DNA from: an uncultured Faecalibacterium sp.
GTDB lineage: Bacteria > Bacillota > Clostridia > Oscillospirales > Ruminococcaceae
Direction: 5' to 3'
DNA length: 64,000 nucleotides
NCBI GenBank assembly: GCA_937880095.1
Contig: CALFLK010000023.1
Span: 1 to 64,000 of the forward strand
The translations under genes and the position numbers were made by a program. The notes beneath the pieces are model-generated. The model did no database searches. It was not told where the DNA came from and was given only the letters and a program-made list of their open reading frames with translations. Positions 42,125 through 49,697 of this stretch are shown one piece after another; positions within the stretch are counted from its first letter, which is position 1; each line of letters opens with the position of its first letter.

Positions 42125-42988
42125 ATGGCAGCAGGGTCCATGAAGGATATCAAGCTGCGGATCAAGAGTGTCCAAAGCACCATGCAGATCACCAAAGCCA
42201 TGGAGCTGGTGGCTTCCTCCAAGATGCGCCGCGCCAAACAGCGCATGGAAAACAGCCGCCCGTATTTTACGGCACTGCATCAGACTTTGACCGATATTGC
42301 CGCTTCTACCCGGGATTTTTCCAGCCCGTATATGAAGCAACGCGAGGTCAAGAACACCTGCTATGTTGTCATCGCAGGTGACCGCGGTCTGGCAGGCGGC
42401 TATAACTCCAACGTGTTCAAAATGGTGCAGGCACACACAGAAGGCAAAAACTACTGTGTGCTGCCGGTAGGCAAAAAGGCACTGGAGCTGTACCAGCATA
42501 AAGGCGTTTCGGTGGTTAGTACGGCATTCGGCGAAGCTGCCGATGTTTCCGTAAGCGATTGTTTTGAAATGGCTCGCATTTTGAGCGAACAGTATCTCGC
42601 CGGCACATTCGACGAGATCTATGTGGTATATACCAACTTCGTTTCCATGCTGAGCCAGAATGCAGCAGTACTCAAGCTGCTGCCCTTTGCTGCCCGGGAT
42701 GAGCTGGGTCGGGATGCGGTTGCAACGCGCAACCATTCCCTGATCCTGTATGAGCCGGACAGTGAGACTGTTTTTAATGAGATTATCCCCGAATATCTGT
42801 CGGGTATCATCTATGGTGCATTGTGTGAATCCGTTGCCAGCGAGCTGGCAGCACGCCGTACGGCGATGGATTCCGCAACCAAGAACGCAACCCAGATGAT
42901 CGATAATCTGAACCTGTATTATAACCGTGCTCGTCAGGCTGCCATCACGCAGGAAATTTCTGAGATCGTGGCAGGCGCCGAGCAGTAA
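42125..42988 (+). CDS. atpG: ATP synthase subunit gamma
   Basis: The 287-residue central-stalk subunit begins with DIKLRIKSVQSTMQITKAMELVASSKMRRA and ends with the matching C-terminal helix MDSATKNATQMIDNLNLYYNRARQAAITQEI that together make the rotating coiled coil. The GDRGLAGGYNSNV block is conserved. AAGGAGG precedes the start, 12 bases after atpA. Confidence 0.97.
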   Translation: MAAGSMKDIKLRIKSVQSTMQITKAMELVASSKMRRAKQRMENSRPYFTALHQTLTDIAASTRDFSSPYMKQREVKNTCYVVIAGDRGLAGGYNSNVFKMVQAHTEGKNYCVLPVGKKALELYQHKGVSVVSTAFGEAADVSVSDCFEMARILSEQYLAGTFDEIYVVYTNFVSMLSQNAAVLKLLPFAARDELGRDAVATRNHSLILYEPDSETVFNEIIPEYLSGIIYGALCESVASELAARRTAMDSATKNATQMIDNLNLYYNRARQAAITQEISEIVAGAEQ

Positions 42989-43013
42989 CACAAAACAAAA
43001 AGGAGTGTAGTCC

Positions 43014-44420
43014 ATGTCCAAGGGAAATGTGGGCCATGTGATTCAGGTCATGGGCCCGGTTCTGGACATCCAGTTTGCAGACGGCCAGCTGCCGGATCTG
43101 CTGAACGCACTGGAAATCGACAATAACGGCGAAAAGCTGATTGTCGAGGTCGCCCAGCATATCGGCGACAACGTGGCACGCTGCATTGCCATGAGCAGCA
43201 CCGACGGTCTGGTCCGTGGTGCAGATGCTGTGGATACCGGCACGTCCATTCAGGTACCTGTCGGCGATTGCTGCCTGGGCCGTGTGTTCAACCTGCTGGG
43301 TGAACCCGTTGATAATAAACCTGCCCCCGAAGGTGCAGAGCACTGGTCGATTCACCGTGCTGCTCCCGCCTATGACGAGCAGCAGTCTACCACTGAAATT
43401 CTGGAAACCGGCATCAAGGTCGTTGACCTGATGTGCCCGTATGCCAAGGGTGGTAAGATCGGTCTGTTCGGTGGTGCAGGTGTTGGCAAGACCGTTCTGA
43501 TTCAGGAGCTGATTTACAACATCGCTACCGAGCATAACGGCTATTCCGTCTTTACCGGTGTCGGCGAGCGTACCCGTGAGGGTAACGACCTATATGGTGA
43601 AATGACCGAGAGTGGTGTTATCAATAAGACCGCCTTGGTCTTCGGTCAGATGAACGAGCCTCCCGGAGCTCGTATGCGTGTTGCACTGTCTGGTCTGACC
43701 ATGGCAGAATACTTCCGTGATGTGAAGAATCAGGACGTGCTGCTGTTCATCGACAACATCTTCCGCTTTACGCAGGCTGGTTCTGAGGTTTCCGCACTGC
43801 TGGGCCGTATGCCTTCCGCCGTTGGTTACCAGCCCACGCTGGCTACCGAAATGGGCGCATTGCAGGAGCGTATCACTTCTACCCGTAAGGGTTCTATCAC
43901 GTCCGTTCAGGCAGTTTATGTGCCTGCTGACGACTTGACCGACCCGGCACCTGCTACTACCTTTACCCATCTGGACGCACAGACGGTTCTGAGCCGTGAG
44001 ATTGCTTCTCAGGGTATTTACCCGGCAGTTGACCCGCTGGAATCCAGCAGCCGTATCTTGACCCCCGAAGTAGTCGGTCAGGAGCATTATCAGGTTGCCC
44101 GTGCAGTCCAGCGTGTACTGCAGCGCTATAAGGAACTGCAGGACATCATCGCCATCATGGGTATGGATGAGCTGAGCGAAGACGACAAGATGACGGTCAG
44201 CCGTGCCCGTAAGGTACAGCGTTTCCTGTCTCAGAGCTTCCACGTGGCAGAGCAGTTTACTGGTATCCCCGGCAGCTATGTGCCGCTGAAGGAAACCATT
44301 CGCGGATTTAAGATGATTCTGGACGGCGAGTGCGATAATGTGCCGGAAAGCTGCTTTTTGCTGGTCGGCACCATCGACGAAGTGTTTGCCAAGGCAGACG
44401 CCATGAAAGCAAAGGAGTAA
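43014..44420 (+). CDS. atpD: ATP synthase subunit beta
   Basis: The 468-residue catalytic F1 subunit has the P-loop GLFGGAGVGKTVLIQEL (about 149-165), the catalytic glutamate region GVGERTREGNDLYGEM, the Walker B segment VLLFIDNIFRFTQAGSEVSALLGRMPS, and the beta signature PAVDPLESSSRIL. Length is typical. AAAAGGAG precedes the start; atpC follows after 3 bases. Confidence 0.98.
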   Translation: MSKGNVGHVIQVMGPVLDIQFADGQLPDLLNALEIDNNGEKLIVEVAQHIGDNVARCIAMSSTDGLVRGADAVDTGTSIQVPVGDCCLGRVFNLLGEPVDNKPAPEGAEHWSIHRAAPAYDEQQSTTEILETGIKVVDLMCPYAKGGKIGLFGGAGVGKTVLIQELIYNIATEHNGYSVFTGVGERTREGNDLYGEMTESGVINKTALVFGQMNEPPGARMRVALSGLTMAEYFRDVKNQDVLLFIDNIFRFTQAGSEVSALLGRMPSAVGYQPTLATEMGALQERITSTRKGSITSVQAVYVPADDLTDPAPATTFTHLDAQTVLSREIASQGIYPAVDPLESSSRILTPEVVGQEHYQVARAVQRVLQRYKELQDIIAIMGMDELSEDDKMTVSRARKVQRFLSQSFHVAEQFTGIPGSYVPLKETIRGFKMILDGECDNVPESCFLLVGTIDEVFAKADAMKAKE

Positions 44421-44423
44421 GCA

Positions 44424-44825
44424 ATGGAACGCTTCCCGCTTGAAATCGTGACGCCGGACGGTCTGATCTATGAAGGCGAAGCAGAGCGGCTTTGCTGCCG
44501 TACCATTGAGGGTGATATGGCCATTATGGCACATCACTGCGATTACTGCACCGCAGTCGGTATGGGTCAGGCGCATGTGATTGCTGACGGCAATACCCGC
44601 TATGCAGCTTGCATGGGCGGTATGCTGAGCGTACTGGGCGGTCAGGTTCGTCTGATGGCTACCACTTGGGAGTGGGCAGATGAGATCGACAAGGCACGCG
44701 CAGAGGCATCCAAAGCTCGTGCAGAAAAGCTGCTGGCAAACCAGAAAGCATTGGATAATCGCGAACTGGAGCTGGCACAGGCTCGTCTGAAGCGTGCTTT
44801 GGTGCGCACCAGCGTGGCAAAGTAA
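44424..44825 (+). CDS. atpC: ATP synthase subunit epsilon
   Basis: The 133-residue subunit has an N-terminal beta-sandwich (FPLEIVTPDGLIYEGEAERLCCRTIEGDMAIMAHH) and a C-terminal helical hairpin (about 88-133) of the kind that inhibits ATP hydrolysis. It ends the operon and is followed by a terminator 23 bases later. Confidence 0.96.
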   Translation: MERFPLEIVTPDGLIYEGEAERLCCRTIEGDMAIMAHHCDYCTAVGMGQAHVIADGNTRYAACMGGMLSVLGGQVRLMATTWEWADEIDKARAEASKARAEKLLANQKALDNRELELAQARLKRALVRTSVAK

Positions 44826-44847
44826 GATTCCGGCATCCGAACAATAT

Positions 44848-44886
44848 AAAAGGCACCGAGATGTTTTGCATCTCGGTGCCTTTTTC
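44848..44886 (+). terminator. Terminator of the ATP synthase operon
   Basis: Perfect 16-base arms 44848-44863 and 44869-44884 (core GGCACCGAGATG) with a TTTTG loop and T-run. It also faces the end of the opposing AAA-ATPase gene. Confidence 0.94.
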
Positions 44887-44913
44887 TTTTTGCTGGAAAG
44901 AGATTATATAAAA

Positions 44914-46473
44914 TTACTGGTTGCGCAGCTCGTCTGCTACCAGTTCGGATTGCAGCGCAGCCCGGCGGCTATCCAGCAGCAGGGTGCGATTGTATGCAAA
45001 GTAGCGGTCACAGCCATTTTCATTGATATACTGCTGTGCTAGAGGGGACAGAGTCAGCTCGGTGACGAACACGACCATTTCCTGCCCTGTACCGAAAGCC
45101 TGCTCCATGAAGTCAAAGGCATATTCCAGTGCAGCACCTGCCAGATCTTCGCTGTGGGTGCGTGCGTCAGCCAGCGGACGGAACGCATTTTTCAGCAAAG
45201 GCAGTGCAGCTTCGCCATTGGCGGGGTTGGCTTCTTCCAGCATACGCACCCAGTCTGCCAAAATTTCGGTCAGGCGACGGCTGGTAGAAGCAGAATCCTT
45301 GCTCAGCAGACCGGCAGAGAACTTCAGCTCGTAGTCGGCTTTCTGTTCGGCAGCCATTTCACGCAGTAGCTGTACCGGAATACCTGCTGTCTGCTGGTCG
45401 GCATCAGACAGTTCCAGCGTAGCGGGGGTGCTTTCCAGACGGGCATGATAGGCCTTGATAAAGTCAAAGGCTGCGTCTGCCAAAGCACCGGCAGCAGCGC
45501 TCTTCTGGAATTTACCGGTCAGACCGGACAAAAGCAGGCTGACCAGCGCTAGACGCTCATCAAAAGGCGCACGCATCAGGCGGGCAAATACCGTAGAAGT
45601 TGCCTTGCCGTCCAGAATTTCTTCCACACCGTAGTCGTCCTGATATTTCTGATACAGGTCCAGATAAGCGGAAAATTCCTCGGCAATATGGCTGTGCTGC
45701 AAGTACTGGTGCACAACCTCCTCGTCAGCAGAAATGCCCAACTTCTGATAGGTGTACAAAAGCTCGGACAAATCCTCCCAGCCACGGGCGGTAACGAACT
45801 GAGTACCGTCCACATCCGCCTGAATCTGGTAGAAGTGGTCGGGGTGCAGTTCCAAATAGGCCAAAATTGCGGGGTGCAGGCGTGCTGCACGGGCATAAGC
45901 CTTGAATGCAGGGTAATCCGGTTCAATGTCCATGCGCTTTACACGGTCCAGTGTGACCACGTCGAAATCACGGACGCTCTTGTTGTATTCCGGCGGATTG
46001 CCTGCAGCAGCAATCACCCAACCGGACGGTACGCTCTGATTACCAAATCGCTTTGCCTGCAAGAATTGCAGCATGGTGGGTGCCAGCGTTTCGGAAACGC
46101 AGTTGATCTCGTCAATAAACAAGATGCCTTCGTGCAGGCCGGTACGCTCCATGGTTTCGTATACGCTGGCGATAATTTCGCTCATGGTGTATTCGGTGAC
46201 AGAGCAATCCTTGCCGCCGTAGGTGCGCTGACGGATAAAAGGCAGACCCACAGCGCTCTGGCGGGTATGATGGGTAATGGTGTAGGAAACCAGCGCAACG
46301 CCGCATTCCCGTGCGACCTGCTCCATGATCTGAGTCTTGCCGATACCCGGAGGGCCCATCAGCAAAATAGGACGTTGGCGCAGGGCGGGAATGGTATATT
46401 CGCCCTGTTCGTCCTTGGTGAGATACGCACGGACGGTGTTGGTAATTTCCTGTTTGGCACGTTGGATATTCAT
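44914..46473 (-). CDS. MoxR-type AAA+ ATPase of a VWA/LRR module
   Basis: The 519-residue protein has an AAA+ domain in its first 250 residues: Walker A LLMGPPGIGKTQIMEQVA (about 38-55), Walker B GILFIDEINCVSETLAPTMLQFLQ with a MoxR-like sensor segment WVIAAAGNPPEYNKSVRDFDVVTLDRVKRM. The C-terminal half is helical, without a known domain. MoxR ATPases remodel or activate partners bearing VWA domains; here the VWA-like gene lies 27 bases upstream, supporting such a pair. An ACGAGGT site precedes the ATG. It ends at the atp operon terminator. The target is unknown. Confidence 0.88.
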   Translation of the reverse strand: MNIQRAKQEITNTVRAYLTKDEQGEYTIPALRQRPILLMGPPGIGKTQIMEQVARECGVALVSYTITHHTRQSAVGLPFIRQRTYGGKDCSVTEYTMSEIIASVYETMERTGLHEGILFIDEINCVSETLAPTMLQFLQAKRFGNQSVPSGWVIAAAGNPPEYNKSVRDFDVVTLDRVKRMDIEPDYPAFKAYARAARLHPAILAYLELHPDHFYQIQADVDGTQFVTARGWEDLSELLYTYQKLGISADEEVVHQYLQHSHIAEEFSAYLDLYQKYQDDYGVEEILDGKATSTVFARLMRAPFDERLALVSLLLSGLTGKFQKSAAAGALADAAFDFIKAYHARLESTPATLELSDADQQTAGIPVQLLREMAAEQKADYELKFSAGLLSKDSASTSRRLTEILADWVRMLEEANPANGEAALPLLKNAFRPLADARTHSEDLAGAALEYAFDFMEQAFGTGQEMVVFVTELTLSPLAQQYINENGCDRYFAYNRTLLLDSRRAALQSELVADELRNQ

Positions 46474-46500
46474 ATCGTTAACCTCGTATTGAGTGAAAAA

Positions 46501-47904
46501 TCAGGTGTTGTTCAAATCCCGCAGAGGGTCGAAATCTTCGTCATCCTGTGTGGGATCAAAAGGCGCAGCGGGCTTTTGGGTGGGCAGAAAAGCATCCTCG
46601 TCCAAAACCAGCTTCATCGCCCAAGGCGGTACGGCAGAATCGTCGAACCGATCCCCTAAAAACAGAAAAGCGGTGTCATAAGGCGGGCGTTTTTCTGGGA
46701 ATTTACCCAGACCATCGGTAAAGTATAAAAGACCCTTCAGGTTCTGGAACTGCTTTTCTTCGCACAAGCGGTTCACATAGCGGAACGCCGGACGAAAATC
46801 CGTGCCACCGCCACCCCGCAAAGTGAAATGCTCCATTGCCTGACGCAGTTCGGCCTCATTGGTGATTTTTTCGTCTTTCTGGACTTTGTCATCAGCCTGA
46901 ATCAGACGCAGGTGCATCCGCAGGAAAAAATTTTCCCGCTGTTTCAAAAGCGCGTAGGTTTCTGCCAGAAAGTTCTGCACCAGTGCGCCGCTGGTGGAAT
47001 AGCTAGTATCTACCACCAACGCCAGCTCCGCTACTTTATAGGATTCACGGGTTTCCTGCGGTTCAATTAGCGGCAGATTGCCGTAAACCGAAAGCCCGTA
47101 GGTGTAAAAGTTCAAATCAAAACTATCCGGGTCAATGTGCGGTTCTTCTCGCAGAATGCAGAACTTGCGCAGAAAATCCCGATAGCTGCGCCGAGTACGG
47201 TTGGCGGTTTGCAGCTGGGTTTGCAGTGCATCGCCGTCTTTACCGGCTTCTTTGCTGCGTGCTTCCATCTCAGTCTGCATGCGCTTGCCGATTTTCTGCC
47301 AGGTGCTTTGTGCCTGAATGGAAGCAGCAGAGTTCTCCTGCCCGTCTTTGGGCCAAAGACGGTGGTCGTCAGTGTGGAATTCTCGATACAGCTGCCGCTG
47401 TACACCTACGGTCTGGCGTACCAGCCAGCGATAGGTGGGTGCCGCAGCAACCACAGATTCTTCTTTGGCAATATCCGCATAGGCATGACTGCGCACATAG
47501 GTCAGCGGGCGGGTGAGTGCGGGTTTGTTCAGATTGTCAATGACATTTTCCGCGGCAATATCACAGGCGAGCCCCCAGAGTTCTGGGTCACGCCCCTGAC
47601 ACAGCCACAAATGGCGGAATACACAGTGCATGACGCTGTGCAGCATTAAGCGGCACAGATAGCGGGGATTTTGGCGGAACAAATCCAGAATATGGAAGGG
47701 TTCAAAATACAGGTGGATGCCGTCTGTTGCCATTTGCCGACAGGTGGGGTCCGGGGTTTCCGTCAGAGCAGACAGGGCGCTGTCCAGAAAGCGCAGCTGC
47801 AAATATAAATCGCTGCGGGTAATGGAAAGAGCTTCACTTGCCATACGCGCCTGCCATTGCTCGTGGGTTTCCTCACGGTGAGAAGTAAAACCGATTTCAG
47901 GCAC
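46501..47904 (-). CDS. VWA-like protein with N-terminal metallopeptidase-like domain (DUF2201/VWA_2 type)
   Basis: The 467-residue protein joins a metallopeptidase-like domain (about 25-170) to a VWA domain (about 290-420). The first contains LMLHSVMHCVFRHLW: the His pair H89/H93 and H98 are kept, but the catalytic Glu of HExxH is Ser90, so peptidase activity is doubtful. The VWA has an intact MIDAS: DTSYS, the Thr in GGGGTDFRP and the Asp in YFTDGLG. A long charged linker (about 175-265) joins them. The GTG at 47904 is chosen since AAAGGAGGT lies seven bases upstream; TTG or GTG codons further up overlap the site. Middle gene of the AAA/VWA/LRR module. Confidence 0.85.
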   Translation of the reverse strand: MPEIGFTSHREETHEQWQARMASEALSITRSDLYLQLRFLDSALSALTETPDPTCRQMATDGIHLYFEPFHILDLFRQNPRYLCRLMLHSVMHCVFRHLWLCQGRDPELWGLACDIAAENVIDNLNKPALTRPLTYVRSHAYADIAKEESVVAAAPTYRWLVRQTVGVQRQLYREFHTDDHRLWPKDGQENSAASIQAQSTWQKIGKRMQTEMEARSKEAGKDGDALQTQLQTANRTRRSYRDFLRKFCILREEPHIDPDSFDLNFYTYGLSVYGNLPLIEPQETRESYKVAELALVVDTSYSTSGALVQNFLAETYALLKQRENFFLRMHLRLIQADDKVQKDEKITNEAELRQAMEHFTLRGGGGTDFRPAFRYVNRLCEEKQFQNLKGLLYFTDGLGKFPEKRPPYDTAFLFLGDRFDDSAVPPWAMKLVLDEDAFLPTQKPAAPFDPTQDDEDFDPLRDLNNT

Positions 47905-47931
47905 GGTCACACCTCCTTTCAAAAGGGAAGG

Positions 47932-48933
47932 TTAAAAATCAAAATCGTAGCGGTTTTCTTTTTTGGCAGCCTTTTGGGGCTGTTTTTTTGCCAGAGCATC
48001 TGATAACAGAGCCGCAAAAAGCGCATTTTCTGCCTTGCGCGCCTGTTCGGATGCTGTGCGCAAATCGGCTTCGTCCATCAAATCCAAGTTCAGTAGGTCA
48101 GACAGTGCCGCAGAATTCTGACGCTTGAGCAGTTCTGCCGTGCAGACAGAAAGATTCTGTTTCAGATAAGCACAGTATGCGTCATGGGCAGTATCGCTAA
48201 GCGCGAAAGGCCAGCGCAGGCGGTCCAGAGCCAGCTGTGTGATGATGCGTGCGGGATTGGAAGAACAGCTTTGCGCTAAAACGGCATCATAGCTGTCCCA
48301 TTCGGGAATCTGATCTTTGAAGCACTGGCGATAGCGGAAGCCCTGACCGTCGTAGGTTTGCAGAAAAATATGGGCGGGGGATTCCTCCACATCCATCCAG
48401 TATTCGGGATACGTTGCTGCCGCAAGAATCGTATTTTCCGGGCAGAACAGCACCCGTACATCGGTCTGAATATTGTTCAGAATTTCAAACAAGCCACAGG
48501 GTTCGTCAGGTTTGGCACGAACGGTCAGCTGAGTGAGGGCAAAAGTGTTCAGAAATACATCACTGCCCACATTTTGAATCTTGCTGCCCAGCTGGATTTC
48601 GGTCAGGCTGCGGCAGTTATAAAAGGCGCAGCTGCCGATTTGGCGCAGACTGTCCGGTAAAGTAACAGCGTTCAAAAATCCACCGCCGATGCGGTTGTCG
48701 CAGGTGGGCGCACCCGGAATAACGCAATGACAAATCGTGTCCTCCGGCGGGAGAATGGATGCCCGTTGTTCCGGCGCAAAACAATAATCGCCCAGCGCAA
48801 CAAGCGGCAGACCGTCCAGTGTTTCGGGCAGAATCGGGCAGGGATCATCCCCAAAAACACGAATCAGCTTTGCGCCGCCAGTGCAGGGAACATAGTCTAA
48901 CATAAGCCCCGGGGTAGGGGAAGATTTGCACAT
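47932..48933 (-). CDS. LRR (BspA-type) protein of the AAA/VWA module
   Basis: The 333-residue protein has no signal peptide, so it is cytosolic. Residues about 70-150 contain two or three BspA-type leucine-rich repeats (AVTLPDSLRQIGSCAFYNCRSLTEIQLGSKI split by repeat). The C-terminal 140 residues are helical, with a basic tail ending KKENRYDFDF. LRRs usually bind proteins, so it may select a substrate for the ATPase-VWA pair. Start at 48933 follows AAAGGA. It is first in the module; the VWA gene starts 27 bases later. A weak - promoter (TTGCAG 49012-49007 with TGTAAA) overlaps the upstream terminator. Confidence 0.75.
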   Translation of the reverse strand: MCKSSPTPGLMLDYVPCTGGAKLIRVFGDDPCPILPETLDGLPLVALGDYCFAPEQRASILPPEDTICHCVIPGAPTCDNRIGGGFLNAVTLPDSLRQIGSCAFYNCRSLTEIQLGSKIQNVGSDVFLNTFALTQLTVRAKPDEPCGLFEILNNIQTDVRVLFCPENTILAAATYPEYWMDVEESPAHIFLQTYDGQGFRYRQCFKDQIPEWDSYDAVLAQSCSSNPARIITQLALDRLRWPFALSDTAHDAYCAYLKQNLSVCTAELLKRQNSAALSDLLNLDLMDEADLRTASEQARKAENALFAALLSDALAKKQPQKAAKKENRYDFDF

Positions 48934-48952
48934 AAAAGGGGTCCTTTCTATC

Positions 48953-48986
48953 AAAAAAGCGGACAGCTATACAGCCGCCCGCTTTT
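48953..48986 (-). terminator. Terminator after the FMN_bind gene (- strand)
   Basis: On - the transcript folds AAAAGCGGGCGGCU-GUAU-AGCUGUCCGCUUUU with two G-U pairs and ends in a U-run (48958-48953). It separates the FMN_bind gene from the LRR/VWA/AAA module. Confidence 0.8.
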
Positions 48987-49012
48987 ACACATTTGGTTCA
49001 GGACCGCTGCAA

Positions 49013-49660
49013 TTACAGGCCAGCCTGAGTCATGCAGTCCTTTACAGCATTCAGAACAGCAGTGCTGGTGATGGTGCTGCCGGAAACAGCGTCAACACCC
49101 TCGGTGGTGCCAGCTGCAATGATAGCGTCAATCATCTTGGGGCCAGCATCCTTGCCCAGACCATCGGTCTCGTTGGAGAAGTCAGCGTTGATAGCGGTGA
49201 CCTTACCGTCGCTGATGGTGACTTCAAAAGCGATGTCGCCGGCAAAGCCCTTCTGGGTGGAGGTGTAGGTGTCGCCGCCTGCGGGAGCAGCTGCGCTTGC
49301 CTGCGTCATGCAGTCCTTGACAGCGTTCAGAACAGCGGTGCTGGTGATGGTGCTGCCGGAAACAGCGTCAACACCCTCGGTGGTGCCAGCTGCAACGATA
49401 GCGTCAATTACCTTGGGGCCAGCATCCTGACCCAGACCAGCGGTCTCCTTAGAGAAGTCAGCGCTGACAGCGGTGACCTTGCCGTTGTTGATGCTGACTT
49501 CGAAAGCGATATCGCCAGCGAAGCCCTTCTGGGTGGAAGTGTACACATTGCCAGCAACCGGGCTTGCAAAAGTGGAACGCAGATACAGTGCCAGAACAAC
49601 GCCCAGCACGACGGACAGAACTGCCATGATAGCAGTGTTACGAATCATCGTTTTACGCAT
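49013..49660 (-). CDS. Exported protein with two FMN_bind domains
   Basis: The 215-residue protein has an uncleaved or signal-anchor helix (about 8-28) and two nearly identical FMN_bind domains (38-121 and 130-213; period 92 residues). Each ends with VDAVSGSTITSTAVLNAV, the ApbE flavinylation site, so FMN should be bound covalently to T104 and T196 outside the membrane. Such proteins relay electrons in Rnf/Nqr-like and extracellular electron-transfer systems. AAGGAG precedes the ATG. It lies 37 bases after glnS on the same strand, with no terminator between. ApbE is not in the window. Confidence 0.92.
   Translation of the reverse strand: MRKTMIRNTAIMAVLSVVLGVVLALYLRSTFASPVAGNVYTSTQKGFAGDIAFEVSINNGKVTAVSADFSKETAGLGQDAGPKVIDAIVAAGTTEGVDAVSGSTITSTAVLNAVKDCMTQASAAAPAGGDTYTSTQKGFAGDIAFEVTISDGKVTAINADFSNETDGLGKDAGPKMIDAIIAAGTTEGVDAVSGSTITSTAVLNAVKDCMTQAGL
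49022..49549 (-). repeat. Tandem intragenic duplication of the FMN_bind domain
   Basis: Two 252-base copies (49298-49549 and 49022-49273, offset 276 bases) encode domains differing at only about 11 of 84 residues; long stretches are identical at DNA level (for example around GGTGCTGCCGGAAACAGCG). The high identity suggests a recent duplication or ongoing gene conversion. Confidence 0.9.
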
Positions 49661-49697
49661 GAGAAACTCCTTGTCTTTCCTTTTACTTTTTATTTGA

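Noticed and set aside
40565..43021. An 818-codon - strand frame opposite atpA and atpG
   Set aside because: Antisense shadow of highly biased ATP synthase codons; no motif.
49022..49549. The direct repeats as a possible CRISPR or satellite array
   Set aside because: There are only two 252-base copies, both in frame within one protein; they are a domain duplication.
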